Positions 17,588 through 27,459 of a stretch of 64,000 nucleotides of DNA are shown here, piece by piece. A program made the position numbers and the translations under genes. The notes below the pieces were generated by a model, which was not told the origin of the DNA, made no database searches, and saw only the letters and a program-made list of their open reading frames with translations. How positions within the stretch are numbered: position 1 is the stretch's first letter; each line of letters opens with the position of its first letter. Source of the DNA: Nonomuraea polychroma (GTDB lineage Bacteria; Actinomycetota; Actinomycetes; Streptosporangiales; Streptosporangiaceae); NCBI RefSeq assembly GCF_004011505.1, contig NZ_SAUN01000001.1, positions 4,154,001 to 4,218,000 on the forward strand, in the 5' to 3' direction.

Positions 17588-18769
17588 ATGGGCGCGCTGC
17601 TTTCCTCCCTGCGCTCCGCGGCCGAAGGCCCGCGCAAGGTGCTCCGCGCCGCGACGCTTCCTGCTGCCCGGATCTCCTCCCCGATCGCAGCGGGCGCACC
17701 GTCGGCGTCCTTCCCTTCTCCGCACGCGGCCAACCTCCGAGAAGCTGCTGCGGCGCGCTTCGTGGAAGGCCAACTGGCCGGTCTGGCGCCGGTCACCATG
17801 GCCTGCGAGCGGCGCGGGACCGGGGAGCCGGTCGTACTCCTGCACGGCATCGGTCACCACCGGCGCGCGTGGGACGCGGTGGTGCCGCACCTGATCGACG
17901 CGCGCGAGACGATCGCGGTGGATCTGCCCGGGTTCGGGCAGTCCCCGGATCTGCCCCCCTCCGTGCCTCGCGACCTCCCGACCACGGTGTCCGCGCTGCG
18001 TGCGCTGTTCGCCGCGCTGGGACTCGATCGGCCGCACGTGGTGGGGCATTCCCTCGGCGGGCTGATCGCGTTGCGGCTGGCGCAGGCGGGCCTGGCCCGC
18101 AGCGTGACCGCGCTCGCCCCGGCAGGGTTCTGGACAGCGGCCGAACGGCGGTACGCGTTCGGCATGCTGACCGCGGCCTGGTACGGCACCCGGCTGCTGC
18201 CCGAGGGTGCACTGGAGCGGCTGTCAAGGACCGCCGCCGGGCAGGCCGTCTTGACCGGCACCCTGTACGGACAGACCGGGCGTTGCACGCCGGAGACCGT
18301 CGTGGCGGGACTGCGGGCGCTGCGCGAGGCGCGGGGGTTCACCGCGACGTTGCGGGCCGGGCGGGCACCTGACCTGTTCAGCGGCGAAATCCCCGGCATC
18401 CCCGTGACGATCGCCTGGGGCAGCTGCGACCGCATTCTGCCCGGCCGCCAGGCGGCACGGGTGCTGACGATGATCCCGCGGGCGCGGCTGGTGTGGCTGC
18501 CCGGCTGCGGTCACGTGCCCATGAACGACGCGCCCGAGCTGATCGCCGATCTCATCCTCGCGGCCAGCCGGTCCGGCCTGGTCGGCGCGGGAGAGCCGGC
18601 GGCGCCTGTGCCGGTTCCCCCGCCGCTCGGTACGGGCGAGGTGCCGGTGGACCTCTGCCGCGGGTCGGCGGCCCGGGGCGACCCGACCGGTAGGCCTCCT
18701 GCCACGGACGGCGCAGCGGAGCGTCGTGTCCGTGGGTGTCCTGATGGCAGACGGCAAGCGGGAAGGTGA
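17588..18769 (+). CDS. alpha/beta-hydrolase
   Basis: The product has the alpha/beta-hydrolase oxyanion motif LLHGIGHH, the nucleophile elbow VVGHSLGGL, an acid in [10 protein letters not shown] and the catalytic His in PGCGHVPM, so it should be an esterase, lipase or similar hydrolase. The ATG at 17588 follows GAGGTGATCTC, an excellent ribosome site. About 70 residues precede the fold (an Ala/Pro-rich segment), and about 60 residues after [10 protein letters not shown] are Pro/Gly/Arg-rich and unlike the family, suggesting a lost original stop. The substrate is unknown. Confidence 0.82.
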   Translation: MGALLSSLRSAAEGPRKVLRAATLPAARISSPIAAGAPSASFPSPHAANLREAAAARFVEGQLAGLAPVTMACERRGTGEPVVLLHGIGHHRRAWDAVVPHLIDARETIAVDLPGFGQSPDLPPSVPRDLPTTVSALRALFAALGLDRPHVVGHSLGGLIALRLAQAGLARSVTALAPAGFWTAAERRYAFGMLTAAWYGTRLLPEGALERLSRTAAGQAVLTGTLYGQTGRCTPETVVAGLRALREARGFTATLRAGRAPDLFSGEIPGIPVTIAWGSCDRILPGRQAARVLTMIPRARLVWLPGCGHVPMNDAPELIADLILAASRSGLVGAGEPAAPVPVPPPLGTGEVPVDLCRGSAARGDPTGRPPATDGAAERRVRGCPDGRRQAGR

Positions 18770-18959
18770 ATGACAGTCACCCCGCGATGCCCGATCCACG
18801 ACCTCCGCCCCGCGCTGCCGATCGATGCGCCGGCCGGTGCGCCCTCGTGATCGCCGACGCCGACAGCTCTTCACGCTCGGCTGGTTGCCGGCTGTGCAAC
18901 TGCCCGCGGACCCTGCCGGGAGACGTGGGCGATGGGGGCCGCGCCGGGATGTCGCGCTG

Positions 18960-19553
18960 CCCGGCGGCGGGCAGCGGCATCCTGCGCGTCCAAGCGTGGA
19001 TCTTCTCCAGCGCCTCGGCGAGGGCCAGGGGGTCGCCCGTGAGGACGGCGCCGTCGTCATCGGCGGCGAACTCCTGGCACGGCTGGCGAGCATGGTGATG
19101 CCTCGGGCCAGCGTGGCGGCGACGCTGGACAGCAGGATGTCGCGGTTGTAGACGCGGGCCAGTTCGTGGCCGAGCACGGCCGGCAGGTCACGCGCGCTCA
19201 GCAGCTCGAGGATGCCTTCGGTAACGCACACGGCCGCGTAGCGAGGACTGCGGCCGGTGGCGAAGGCGTTCGGCTGGCGGATCGGGCTCACCTACAGGCG
19301 CGGCATGGGCTGACCCGCTGCGGCAGCCAGCTCGGCGACCATGGCGAAGACGCCCGGCACCTCGGCCGGGCCCGCATCGCCCGCAACGCGAGCCTGCCGG
19401 AGAAGAAGTACGCCGCGACGTCGGGGCCCGCGGCGAGCATGAGGGCCACGATCAGCCCGGTGCGGCCGCCCGCCCAGTAGCCCAGCGCCAGGGCGACGGA
19501 GGTCAACAGGCGAGCAGGGCGGCGGTCTTGAGGGTGTTGGTCAGGCGGCGCAC
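18960..19553 (-). pseudogene. htpX: htpX-like M48 membrane metalloprotease, degenerate
   Basis: Reading from GTG 19553 (ribosome site GGAAGGGAGG), the gene begins VRRLTNTLKTAALLA. It shifts frame by one lost base to LTSVALALGYWAGGRTG and AAYFFSGRLALRAMRAR, and shifts again to PGVFAMVAELAAAAGQPMPRL. It then meets TAG where family members have Tyr, and continues as [12 protein letters not shown] and [12 protein letters not shown]. The zinc site reads HELAR instead of HELAH, losing one ligand. About 50 codons are then missing before [21 protein letters not shown]. Two frameshifts, a nonsense codon, a lost ligand and a deletion make it non-functional. It lies downstream of grpE on the same strand. 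Confidence 0.82.
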
Positions 19554-19737
19554 GGGTGTTCGCCTCCCTTCCTGATCTGGGTGCGCCTTCGCTGAGATGA
19601 TCGATTCTCTGGTTGGCACTCTGAGGTTGAGAGGCGACGGGCACCTGGGTAAGCACCGGTGTGGCAGGTGCTGGGGACCAGGCCGCCGTGCGCGGCCGGG
19701 GCCCGTGCCGTGATGGTGTCGCTTGCTACCTACGGTG

Positions 19738-20364
19738 CTACCTGCTCGGTCTGCCCGTTGGGTGTAAGCCCGCGCCCTGCGGAGGCGGCCCGGTGACCGT
19801 GACCCGAGCCGGGCGCAGCAGATGGTCACCGACCCGATAGCCGCGGAGCAGGATTTCGCTGCAGGTCACGCGGCCGGTCCGGGCCGAGGGCACATACCCC
19901 ACCGCCTCGTGGCGCGTGGGGTCGAAGGTCTCGCCCGGCACGCCGAAGGCTTCCAGGCCGAGCGCCGCGAGTTCCGCTTCCAGTGTCTCGGCAACCAACT
20001 GGAAGCCGCCGTAGACGTCGCCGAGCTCGCGGGCCCGGGTGATGGCGTCGAGAACGGGCAGCAGGCTGCGGAGCGCATGCGCCACCCCGATGTCGTACAT
20101 GACTGACTGGTCGCGCTGGACTCGCTTGCGGTAGTTGTCGTACTCCGCTTTGAGCCGCTGCAAGTCGGCGGTGCGTTCGGCGAGGTCGGCCTGCAGCCGC
20201 GCCGTCCGTGACCGTGGCCGTCCCGCGGCCCGGCCCGCCGGGGTCCGTGGCGGCGACGTCAGCGCGTCGCGATTCGGCGACGGCGTGCCGGCGGAGTCGG
20301 TCCTGTCGCCTGCGCTCTGGGCGGGCAGCCGCCCCCGCTGTGCGGGATCGGGCCGGCGGCTCAT
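19738..20364 (-). CDS. grpE: GrpE nucleotide exchange factor
   Basis: This 208-residue protein has a polar N-terminal third, a coiled-coil region ([21 protein letters not shown]), the GrpE signature YRKRVQRDQ and the beta-domain pattern [19 protein letters not shown]. GrpE releases ADP from DnaK. The ATG overlaps the dnaK stop (ATGA), so the genes are translationally coupled. It is divergent from standard GrpE in several positions, consistent with a second, accessory copy. Confidence 0.92.
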   Translation of the reverse strand: MSRRPDPAQRGRLPAQSAGDRTDSAGTPSPNRDALTSPPRTPAGRAAGRPRSRTARLQADLAERTADLQRLKAEYDNYRKRVQRDQSVMYDIGVAHALRSLLPVLDAITRARELGDVYGGFQLVAETLEAELAALGLEAFGVPGETFDPTRHEAVGYVPSARTGRVTCSEILLRGYRVGDHLLRPARVTVTGPPPQGAGLHPTGRPSR

Positions 20365-22238
20365 CGCTCACCCTCCTGGCGCTTGTCCTCATCGACGATC
20401 TCCGCGTCCACGACCTCCTCTTCCCCGGCCCTGTGCTGATCACCTGTACCTCCGCCCGTGCCCGTGCTGCCACCCGGGGCGGTGCCCTGCGTCTGCGCGT
20501 AGATCGCCTGACCGATCTTCTGGGCGGTGGCCGACGCCTTCTCCGCGGCCTGCCTGATGGCCTCGACGTCGTCGCCCTTCAGCTTGTCCTTCAGGTCGGC
20601 GAGCGCGGCCTCCACCTCGGACTTGACGTCCGCGGGCACCTTGTCCGGGTTGTCGCGCAGCAGCCGTTCGGTGGAGTAGACGAGCGTCTCGGCGTTGTTG
20701 CGGGTCTCGGCCGCTTCGCGCCTGCGGCGGTCCTCCTCGGCGTGCTGCTCCGCCGCGCGCACCATCCGATCGATGTCGTCCTTCGGCAGCGCCGAACCGC
20801 CGGTGATCACGATCGACTGCTCCCGGCCCGTGCCGAGATCCTTCGCGGAGACGTTCATGATGCCGTTGGCGTCGATGTCGAACGTGACCTCGATCTGCGG
20901 GACCCCTCGCGGCGCGGGCGGCAGGCCGGTCAGCTCGAACATGCCGAGCCTCTTGTTGTACGCGGCGATCTCGCGCTCGCCCTGGTAGACCTGGATGGCC
21001 ACGGACGGCTGGTTGTCGTCGGCCGTGGTGAAAACCTCCGAGCGCTTGGTCGGGATCGTGGTGTTGCGCTCGATGAGCTTCGTCATGATGCCGCCCTTGG
21101 TCTCGATGCCCAGCGACAGCGGGGTGACGTCCAGCAGCAGGACGTCCTTGACCTCGCCTTTGAGCACGCCGACCTGCAGGGCGGCGCCGATCGCCACCAC
21201 CTCGTCCGGGTTGACGCCCTTGTGTGGCTCCTTGCCGCCGGTCAGCTCCCGTACCAGGTCGACGACGGCCGGCATGCGCGTGGCGCCGCCGACGAGGATG
21301 ACGTGGTCGATGTCGGAGGTCTGCAGCCTGGCATCGCCGATCGCCTGGTGGAAGGGGCCCTTGCAGCGCTCCAGCAGGTCCTGGGTGAGCCGCTGGAACT
21401 GCACGCGGGTCAGCTTCTCGTCCATGTGCAGCGGGCCCTGGTCGGAGGCGGTGATGTAGGGCAGGCTGATCGAGGTCTCACTGGTCGACGACAGCTCGAT
21501 CTTGGCCCGCTCGGCTGCCTCACGCATCCGCTGCGTCGCCATCTTGTCCTTGGACAGGTCCACCCCGTGGGCATTCTTGAACTGGGTGACCAGGTGATCG
21601 ACGACCCGCTGGTCCCAGTCGTCGCCGCCGAGGTGAGTGTCGCCCGCAGTGGCTTTGACCTCGACCACGCCCTCGCCGATGGACAGCAGCGACACGTCGA
21701 ACGTGCCGCCACCTAGGTCGAAGACCAGGATGGTCTGGTCGTTCTCCTTGTCCAGGCCGTACGCCAGCGCGGCCGCCGTGGGCTCGTTGATGATCCGCAG
21801 CACCTTCAGCCCGGCGATCTCCCCCGCCTCTTTGGTGGCGGTGCGCTGCGCGTCGTCGAAGTAGGCCGGCACGGTGATGACGGCCTCCGTGACACGTTCG
21901 CCGAGGTAGGCCTCGGCGTCGCGCTTGAGCTTCTGCAACACCCGGGCGGAGATCTCCTGTGCGGTGTACCGCTTGCCGTCGATGCTCCCCGTTTCGGGGA
22001 AGCGCCACGACGCGTCGCCCATGTGGCGTTTCACCGAGCGTGCGGTGCGCTCGACGTTGGTCACCGCCTGGCGTTTGGCGATCTCGCCGACCAGCACCTC
22101 ACCGCTCTTGGCGAACGCGACCACCGAAGGGGTAGTCCGCGATCCTTCGGTGTTGGTAACAACGGTGGGCTCGCCGGCTTCCAGCACGCAGACGACCGAG
22201 TTGGTCGTTCCCAGGTCGATACCGACAGGTCGGGTCAT
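20361..22238 (-). CDS. dnaK: Hsp70 chaperone DnaK
   Basis: This 625-residue Hsp70 opens with [16 protein letters not shown]. It has the phosphate-binding motifs [14 protein letters not shown] and [12 protein letters not shown], and a substrate-binding domain starting at [14 protein letters not shown] with a short Gly-rich tail. It refolds proteins in an ATP cycle driven by a J-protein and GrpE, both encoded beside it. The ribosome site is AAGGAGG. The order here is J-protein, dnaK, grpE; many actinobacterial main operons run dnaK-grpE-dnaJ-hspR, so this is probably a second operon. No HAIR element is seen upstream. Confidence 0.96.
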   Translation of the reverse strand: MTRPVGIDLGTTNSVVCVLEAGEPTVVTNTEGSRTTPSVVAFAKSGEVLVGEIAKRQAVTNVERTARSVKRHMGDASWRFPETGSIDGKRYTAQEISARVLQKLKRDAEAYLGERVTEAVITVPAYFDDAQRTATKEAGEIAGLKVLRIINEPTAAALAYGLDKENDQTILVFDLGGGTFDVSLLSIGEGVVEVKATAGDTHLGGDDWDQRVVDHLVTQFKNAHGVDLSKDKMATQRMREAAERAKIELSSTSETSISLPYITASDQGPLHMDEKLTRVQFQRLTQDLLERCKGPFHQAIGDARLQTSDIDHVILVGGATRMPAVVDLVRELTGGKEPHKGVNPDEVVAIGAALQVGVLKGEVKDVLLLDVTPLSLGIETKGGIMTKLIERNTTIPTKRSEVFTTADDNQPSVAIQVYQGEREIAAYNKRLGMFELTGLPPAPRGVPQIEVTFDIDANGIMNVSAKDLGTGREQSIVITGGSALPKDDIDRMVRAAEQHAEEDRRRREAAETRNNAETLVYSTERLLRDNPDKVPADVKSEVEAALADLKDKLKGDDVEAIRQAAEKASATAQKIGQAIYAQTQGTAPGGSTGTGGGTGDQHRAGEEEVVDAEIVDEDKRQEGER

Positions 22239-22295
22239 CGACAGCCTCCTTCCTCACACCCTCCTCGTCATGGCACGAACACTGCCTTCGGGGTT

Positions 22296-22793
22296 TCAGA
22301 GCCACCACAGGGGTGCGGTGGGCCAGCCGAGGAGAGGCATGTCGCGCGAATCCCTGCGAGCCGGGTGGAGCCGGGCCGGCCCCACCCGCAGCAGCGTGTG
22401 TTCCAACGGCGCCACACCAGGAGAAAGGTCGACGATCACGCCGGCCACGTGAGCCGGAGCACGCCGGTGAAAGGCTCCCGCCGACACGTCGAGATCAGGA
22501 TCCGGCGTACGCGTGACCCTGACGGCAACTGGCCGGCCTCCGAGTGGAGCGTCGTGTCCGCTCTCGGCATCGTAGGCGGCGCGCCGGGCGGGGTCGCGCA
22601 GCACGGCATAGGCGTCGATCACCTCGGCGAACCGTTCCCGTGCCGCCGGCTCGGCGGGGCGGACATCCGGATGCAGCACGCGCATCAGTCGGCGGTAGGC
22701 CGACGTGATCTGCGCCGCGGACGCCGTTCTTTCCACGCCGAGCACCGTGTAGTGGTCCCGCCGGGGCTGCTCACCGTCGTGCCGGACAGGCAC
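22296..22793 (-). CDS. DnaJ-like J-domain protein
   Basis: The product of about 165 residues has an N-terminal J domain (DHYTVLGVERTASAAQITSAY with the HPD loop in LHPDVRPAEP), but no Gly/Phe or zinc-finger region, so it is not a classical DnaJ. The rest of the protein resembles no domain I know. It should stimulate the ATPase of the adjacent DnaK. GTG 22793 is preferred to GTG 22802, because GGAGGTGA lies five bases before the former and overlaps the latter. Confidence 0.87.
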   Translation of the reverse strand: MPVRHDGEQPRRDHYTVLGVERTASAAQITSAYRRLMRVLHPDVRPAEPAARERFAEVIDAYAVLRDPARRAAYDAESGHDAPLGGRPVAVRVTRTPDPDLDVSAGAFHRRAPAHVAGVIVDLSPGVAPLEHTLLRVGPARLHPARRDSRDMPLLGWPTAPLWWL

Positions 22794-22989
22794 CGTACTC
22801 ACCTCCTGCGCACCACAATCGCTCGCTGGATGCGCTGCGACCTGCAGGTATGAACCGGAACCTCGATAGGGATGCTACCGCAACACCTGCGAAAACGCCC
22901 GATTTGTGCAGGTAGGACGCGGCGCAGGATGCTGCGATGTCAGGGAATGTCTTGATCGCGCATTTGACTCGCCGTACGCGGGCCGTCCG

Positions 22990-23545
22990 ATGGGCGCTGC
23001 GCGGGTGCGCACCCGTACCGGCGCCTCGATCGTGGCCGTCGTCCGCGGCGGGCAGGTGTATGCGAGCCCTGCCCCGGACTTCGTTCTGGCCGCCGGTGAC
23101 CTGGTGGTCGTGGTGGACGGCGCAGAGGGTGTCAACGCCGTGGCCGACATCCTGGCCCGAGGGCAGGCCGCGGGTGCACCACACGGCTCTGCTGTTCCTG
23201 GAATTCGGTGCGATCATCCTCGCTCTGGGTTTGCTCGGCGCGTTGGCGTTGCGGGTGGGTATCTCGCCGATCCGCTGTATCTGATCGCCGGGCCGGCGTT
23301 CGGCACCGGCGGCATCCTGCCGTTGGCCACCAGCGAGGAGTTCGTCGCTGCCGGAGCCGAGATCGGCGTCGTGTTGCTGCTGCTCACCCTGGGCCTGGCA
23401 TACAACGCCGATGAGCTGGCGGCCAGCTTGAGAGGCAACGCCCGGGCCGGGCTCGGCGACCTGGTGGTGAACGCCGCGCCCGGCGCGATCTTGGCGCTGC
23501 TTTTGGGCTGGGGCCCGGTCGCGGCAGATGACCTCAGCCTGAGGG
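22990..23545 (+). pseudogene. khtT/khtU-like cation-proton antiporter remnants
   Basis: The first part (VRTRTGASIVAVVRGGQVYA, LAAGDLVVVVDG) is the TrkA-C domain of a KhtT-type regulatory subunit lacking its N-terminal half. From GTG 23174 a second gene reads HHTALLFLEFGAIILALGLL. It loses one base near 23270 (LRVGISPI then LYLIAGPAFGTGG) and continues with SEEFVAAGAEIGVVLLLLTL to GWGPVAA near 23535. There the match to KhtU/CPA2 antiporters ends after about 125 of roughly 400 residues. Truncation of both genes plus a frameshift indicates decay. Confidence 0.75.
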
Positions 23546-23615
23546 GCGGGTGGCGGGTGGGTGGCCAGGTAGCCGTACAGTCCCCATCGACGCCGGCCGG
23601 CTCGAACTCGTCCCG

Positions 23616-23639
23616 GCGGCCGCGGCGTTCCGCGGCCGC
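23616..23639. terminator. hairpin terminator of the alpha-galactosidase gene
   Basis: GCGGCCGCGG pairs perfectly with CCGCGGCCGC across a four-base loop. The hairpin begins 14 bases beyond the stop codon of the alpha-galactosidase gene on the minus strand. Confidence 0.7.
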
Positions 23640-23652
23640 TTTGACGTGCCGC

Positions 23653-25320
23653 TTACGCGCGTGCCCAGCGTTGGTTGGCGCCGGTGTGGCAGTTCCACAG
23701 GATCACGGCGGTGCCGTTACCGGTGTTCGCTCCGTCGACGTCCAGGCATAGCCCGCTCTGGGCGTTGCTGATCGTGCCGTTGCCGTTGAAGATCCATTGC
23801 TGGTTGGCGCCGCCGTTGCAGTCCCAGATCTGTACGCGGGCGCCGGGGGTGGCGTTGAGGGGCGCGTCCAGGCACTTGCCCAGCACCTGCAGTGCCCGCC
23901 CGCTCTCAGTGAACTGCTGGTTGGCCCCGTTGTGGCAGTCCCAGATCAGCATCTGGGCGCCGTTGACCGAGGATGCCTGATTGACGTCCAGGCACCGGCC
24001 GGACGCTTCGCCACGCAGCCGGAAGGAGGGCGGTGGGGTCGAGGTTCCGCCGCCGCTGACGCGGAAGACGGTGGTGCCGTGCGCCGGCACCGTTGCCGAG
24101 ATGGTGCCGCTGCTGGTCGAGCTCGCCCCGGTCCAGAGATCGCGGAGTGTGAACGACGAACCCGTCTTGCCGATCGCGGCGGCGGTGGTGGAGATCGTCG
24201 TCGTGGAGCCACCCTGGTTGAACAGCGCCACGGCGACATCGCCGTTGGCGAGCCGCTTGGCGAGCACGCGGCGGGTGCCGTCGTTGGAGACCTGGACGGC
24301 CTGCAGTCCGAGTGGATCCTGATTGACTGCGATCAGGTCGGCGTTCTTCAAGATGGCCAAGGTCTCCGCACTGGCGCTGCGAAGGTCGTTCCCCGCGATC
24401 AGCGGCGCGGCCATGACGGCCCAGAGCGCGAAGTGGCTACGCTGCTCCGTGGCGGTCAGGCCGCTGCGGCCCACCTCCATCATGTCCGGGTCGTTGAAGC
24501 CGCCCGGCCCGGCGTAGGACGCCAGCGGCACATTGACGTTGACGATGTTCTGGATGCCCATCGGGTACCCGTTGGTCTGGCCGGTGTCCCACGCGTTGGT
24601 GATGTCCTCGGTGGTGCGCCACATGTTGGCCACATCGCTCCAGTTGCGAAGTGGGCCGGTCTTCTCGTGGATGCTGTTCGGGTTGATGCTGTACACGATG
24701 GGCCGGCCAGTGGCGGCCAGCGCATCCCGCATCTTCGCGAACGCGGTCACCTGGTCATTGATCGTTCCGCTTGGCGAACACCAGTCATACTTGAGGAAGT
24801 CCACGCCCCAGGCGGCGAACTGGCGGGCGTCCTGCGCCTCGTGGCCGAGGCTGCCGGTCGCCCCGGGGAAGGCGTCGAAGTACTGCGCGCAGGTCTGATC
24901 CATCGGAGACTGGTAGATGCCGAACAACAGACCACGAGCGTGCAGGTAGTCGCCGAGAGCCCGCATGCCGCTCGGGAACCGTGTCGGGTGAGCCTGCAGG
25001 TTGCCCTGCGCGTCCCGGTCCGGGTTGAACCAGCAGTCATCGACCACGACGTACCGGTAACCCAGATCCCGCATGCCGGCGGCCACGATGGCATCTGCCA
25101 TCTGCCGGATGAGCGTTTCGTTGATGTTGCATCCGAACGTGTTCCAGGTGTTCCATCCCATGGGCGGGGTACGTGCCACGCCGTTGTTGAGCGCCAGCGC
25201 CGGGCGCGTGGTGACCTGTGTCATGACCACGACGCTGACTGCGGCTGCCACGAGAATCGCCGTTGCCGCACTCGTCCATCGGGCCACGAGGGGCCTGGCC
25301 CGTTGAGGTAACCATGTCAT
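23653..25320 (-). CDS. secreted GH27 alpha-galactosidase with ricin-type (CBM13) domain
   Basis: This protein has about 555 residues. A hydrophobic export segment (residues about 18-40) is followed by the GH27 barrel: PPMGWNTWNTFGC, VVDDCW, the nucleophile Asp in FLKYDWCSP and the acid/base Asp in GGFNDPDMMEVG. A short Ser/Thr/Pro linker near residue 425 leads to a C-terminal ricin-type beta-trefoil with three QxW-like repeats (NQQF, NQQW, NQRW) that binds polysaccharide. It should cleave alpha-galactosyl ends of plant galactomannan-type material outside the cell. The ATG 25320 follows TTGGAG. A LacI-type operator lies about 100 bases upstream. Confidence 0.95.
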   Translation of the reverse strand: MTWLPQRARPLVARWTSAATAILVAAAVSVVVMTQVTTRPALALNNGVARTPPMGWNTWNTFGCNINETLIRQMADAIVAAGMRDLGYRYVVVDDCWFNPDRDAQGNLQAHPTRFPSGMRALGDYLHARGLLFGIYQSPMDQTCAQYFDAFPGATGSLGHEAQDARQFAAWGVDFLKYDWCSPSGTINDQVTAFAKMRDALAATGRPIVYSINPNSIHEKTGPLRNWSDVANMWRTTEDITNAWDTGQTNGYPMGIQNIVNVNVPLASYAGPGGFNDPDMMEVGRSGLTATEQRSHFALWAVMAAPLIAGNDLRSASAETLAILKNADLIAVNQDPLGLQAVQVSNDGTRRVLAKRLANGDVAVALFNQGGSTTTISTTAAAIGKTGSSFTLRDLWTGASSTSSGTISATVPAHGTTVFRVSGGGTSTPPPSFRLRGEASGRCLDVNQASSVNGAQMLIWDCHNGANQQFTESGRALQVLGKCLDAPLNATPGARVQIWDCNGGANQQWIFNGNGTISNAQSGLCLDVDGANTGNGTAVILWNCHTGANQRWARA

Positions 25321-25421
25321 CGCACTACTCCAATGTGAACGGCGTCGGCCCGGAGACGGGTGAAGTGGACTTGCCTGCACGGTTGACCTCCGGTGGTGCC
25401 GATATGCAGCGGACCGAATGC

Positions 25422-25439
25422 ATTGTTAGCGCTAACAAT
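25422..25439. promoter_or_regulatory. LacI-type operator of the alpha-galactosidase gene
   Basis: ATTGTTAGCGCTAACAAT is a perfect 18-base palindrome with the central CG of LacI-family operators. It lies 102 bases upstream of the alpha-galactosidase start. The regulator is not encoded in this window. Confidence 0.75.
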
Positions 25440-25783
25440 TGCGCACCTTGCGGGGTCATCCTTGACCCTCGCTACGCTGTGGTGCGATGCCGCTGAGTAC
25501 ATCCAATGTGGCCGAGGTCCGTCAACGAGCCGTGATCTTCGTCGGCAGACCTCTCGCTAGGCCCGTGCTTCCAGCCTGGGCCCTTTCCCTTCGGTGAGCA
25601 CATCAGGGCACGCCGAGCGGTGAAACTTTCACCATTTTCGCCCGCTTCCGATGTGTAGTTTTCGCCGCCATTGGCGTAATTTTCGAGGCCCGAACCAAAC
25701 TCGATCCGTCGGCGGGCCTCTACTCCCGCGCCTCAGTTGAGAGGCCGTGATGAAGTTTTCGTCCGGCCTCTTCTGACGGCGGC
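25440..25783. other. intergenic, no gene
   Basis: This is non-coding DNA between the alpha-galactosidase promoter and the ArsR-type remnant. It includes a relatively AT-rich patch near 25620-25690. A short inverted pair GGCCTCT...AGAGGCC lies near 25714-25745. I see nothing else. Confidence 0.4.
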
Positions 25784-25811
25784 GCCCGCCCTCCCCGAGA
25801 GGAGGGCGGGC
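25784..25811. terminator. hairpin terminator
   Basis: GCCCGCCCTCC and GGAGGGCGGGC form a perfect 11-pair stem with a six-base loop, at the 3' side of the minus-strand ArsR-type remnant. Confidence 0.65.
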
Positions 25812-26355
25812 CGCATGCCTGATCGGCCGAAGCGTAGCGGCAGCGCATCCGGGCCCTCGATCCCGATGGGGCCTTGCCAGGTGATCGCCCCCACAACGGT
25901 TTCAGGCTCACCCACCCGGCCTCCGCGAGGAGCTTCAGGTGTCTGGAGATGGCGGCCTCGGCGAGCCGATCCACCCGGCGATCTCGCGGGTCGAGCGCGG
26001 CCGTGCGGCCAGCAGGCGCAGTATCTGGAGCCTGATGGGATCCGACACCGAGCGCAGGAACTTCAGCAGCTCCTCCTGAGGCGCCGGCGGGCGTGCCTGC
26101 CTCCATCTCGGACAGCGCGTATGCGACCCGCACGGTCTGCCGGGTGCGGCCGGCCCGCCGCCCGCGGTGCCCCACGGCGACGACGGCCTGCCGCATCCGC
26201 TGCTCCGACGACGGCATGCGATGGGCGTAAACCGGGGCCGTGTCGCGGTAGCGCAGCTCCTCGAACGGGATGGCCAAGCGGAGGCCGGGGAAGCGGCGCG
26301 GGAAAGACGGCGCCGTAGCCGAGCACGGCGATACTTGCCATATCGGGACACAATC
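25812..26355 (-). pseudogene. ArsR-family regulator (DUF5937-like N-terminus), multiply frameshifted
   Basis: Three minus-strand frames must be joined to read the protein. ASIAVLGYGAVF is followed by RLAIPFEELRYRDTAPVYAH and RQTVRVAYALSEMEAGTP in a second frame, and then EELLKFLRSVSDPIRLQILR and AARPRSTREIAGWIG in a third. The second frame resumes with EAAISRHLKLLAEAGWVSLK, the recognition helix of an ArsR winged-helix domain. At least three frame changes inside 540 bases make it a pseudogene unless the sequence is wrong. Confidence 0.7.
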
Positions 26356-26477
26356 CCGCATCATGCCTGGTGGGCTCGACGCCGTATCGAGACGGACGGG
26401 CCCGAGGGGACCGGGGCTCCAGTGCCGAGAGGAAGGGAGCGGACCGCTACCCGGTGGCACGCCTCGAGGAGACAGCG

Positions 26478-27326
26478 ATGTCGCATCACCCCGAGTCCCG
26501 AGAAGCCGGTGTCGGTTCGGAATCCCCGAACCTCGACTTCGCGGGCACGACCCCGTACGAGGACTACGTTCATGCGGACGTCCTCGCCCACCTCCAACAC
26601 CCACTCTCCGACGACCCCGGAGAGATGGCGTTCCTGGTCACCACCCAGGTCATGGAGCTGTGGTTCACCGTCATCGTCCACGAGTGGGAGACCGCCGGCC
26701 GCGCACTGCGCGAGGACCGGCTGCCCGTCGCGATGGACGCGCTCAAGCGCAGCGTACGCGAACTCGAGGCACTGAACGCCTCCTGGCGGCCGCTGTCACA
26801 GCTCACCCCCACCGAGTTCAACGCCTACCGAGCCGCACTGGGCGAGGGCTCCGGCTTCCAGTCGGCGATGTACCGGCGGATGGAGTTCCTGCTCGGCGAG
26901 AAGTCGTCGTCCATGCTGGTGCCGCACCGGGGTGCGCCGCGCGTCCACGCGGAACTGGAGAAGGCGCTGCACCAGCCGAGCCTGTACGACGAGGTGCTGG
27001 GATTCCTCGCGCGGCGCGGTCACGCCGTACCGCGGGCCGTATTGGAAAGGGATCTGTCGCAGCGGTACGAGCCGTCCGCGGAGGTCGAGGCCGTGTGGAC
27101 GGAGATCTACTCAGGCGATCGGGACGCCGACCTGGCACGGCTCGGCGAGGCGCTGACGGACGTCGGCGAGCTGGTGTGGCGCTGGCGCAACGATCATCTC
27201 GTGGCGACCAGGCGCGCGATGGGCGCCAAGACCGGAACCGGGGGCTCGGCGGGCGTGGCGTGGCTGGAGAAGCGGGCCGTGAAGAACGTGTTCCCCGAGC
27301 TGTGGACGGCGCGCAGCCGTGTCTGA
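26478..27326 (+). CDS. kynA: tryptophan 2,3-dioxygenase
   Basis: This 282-residue haem dioxygenase opens the indole ring of L-tryptophan to N-formylkynurenine. Family features are NLDFAGTTPYEDYVHADVL near the N-terminus, the FLVTTQVMELWF helix with the expected distal region, GSGFQSAMYRRMEFLLG, and the C-terminal WRWRNDHLVATRRAMGAKTGTGGS motif that covers the active site. The ATG 26478 follows GAGGAGA. No kynureninase or formamidase gene is adjacent, so it may feed catabolism or a precursor pool elsewhere. Confidence 0.95.
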   Translation: MSHHPESREAGVGSESPNLDFAGTTPYEDYVHADVLAHLQHPLSDDPGEMAFLVTTQVMELWFTVIVHEWETAGRALREDRLPVAMDALKRSVRELEALNASWRPLSQLTPTEFNAYRAALGEGSGFQSAMYRRMEFLLGEKSSSMLVPHRGAPRVHAELEKALHQPSLYDEVLGFLARRGHAVPRAVLERDLSQRYEPSAEVEAVWTEIYSGDRDADLARLGEALTDVGELVWRWRNDHLVATRRAMGAKTGTGGSAGVAWLEKRAVKNVFPELWTARSRV

Positions 27327-27459
27327 TCCCACGCACCTGCCGAACACAGGAGCCTTCGACTCGCTAGGCGGCGACACTGGCCAGGCGACCCGTTCCGCCC
27401 GCCCTCGTGCAAGCGGCCCGCAAGCGCGCGGAAACGGCCTCTTGAGATAGTCACGGTTC

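Noticed and set aside
19613-19640. TTGGCACTC upstream of the htpX remnant, like half of a CIRCE element
   Set aside because: The second arm GAGTGCCAA is not present at the required nine-base spacing.
22803-23000. Possible HspR (HAIR) site before the dnaJ-like/dnaK/grpE operon
   Set aside because: CTTGAT and TGACTC near 22952-22970 do not form the CTTGAGT-N7-ACTCAAG repeat.
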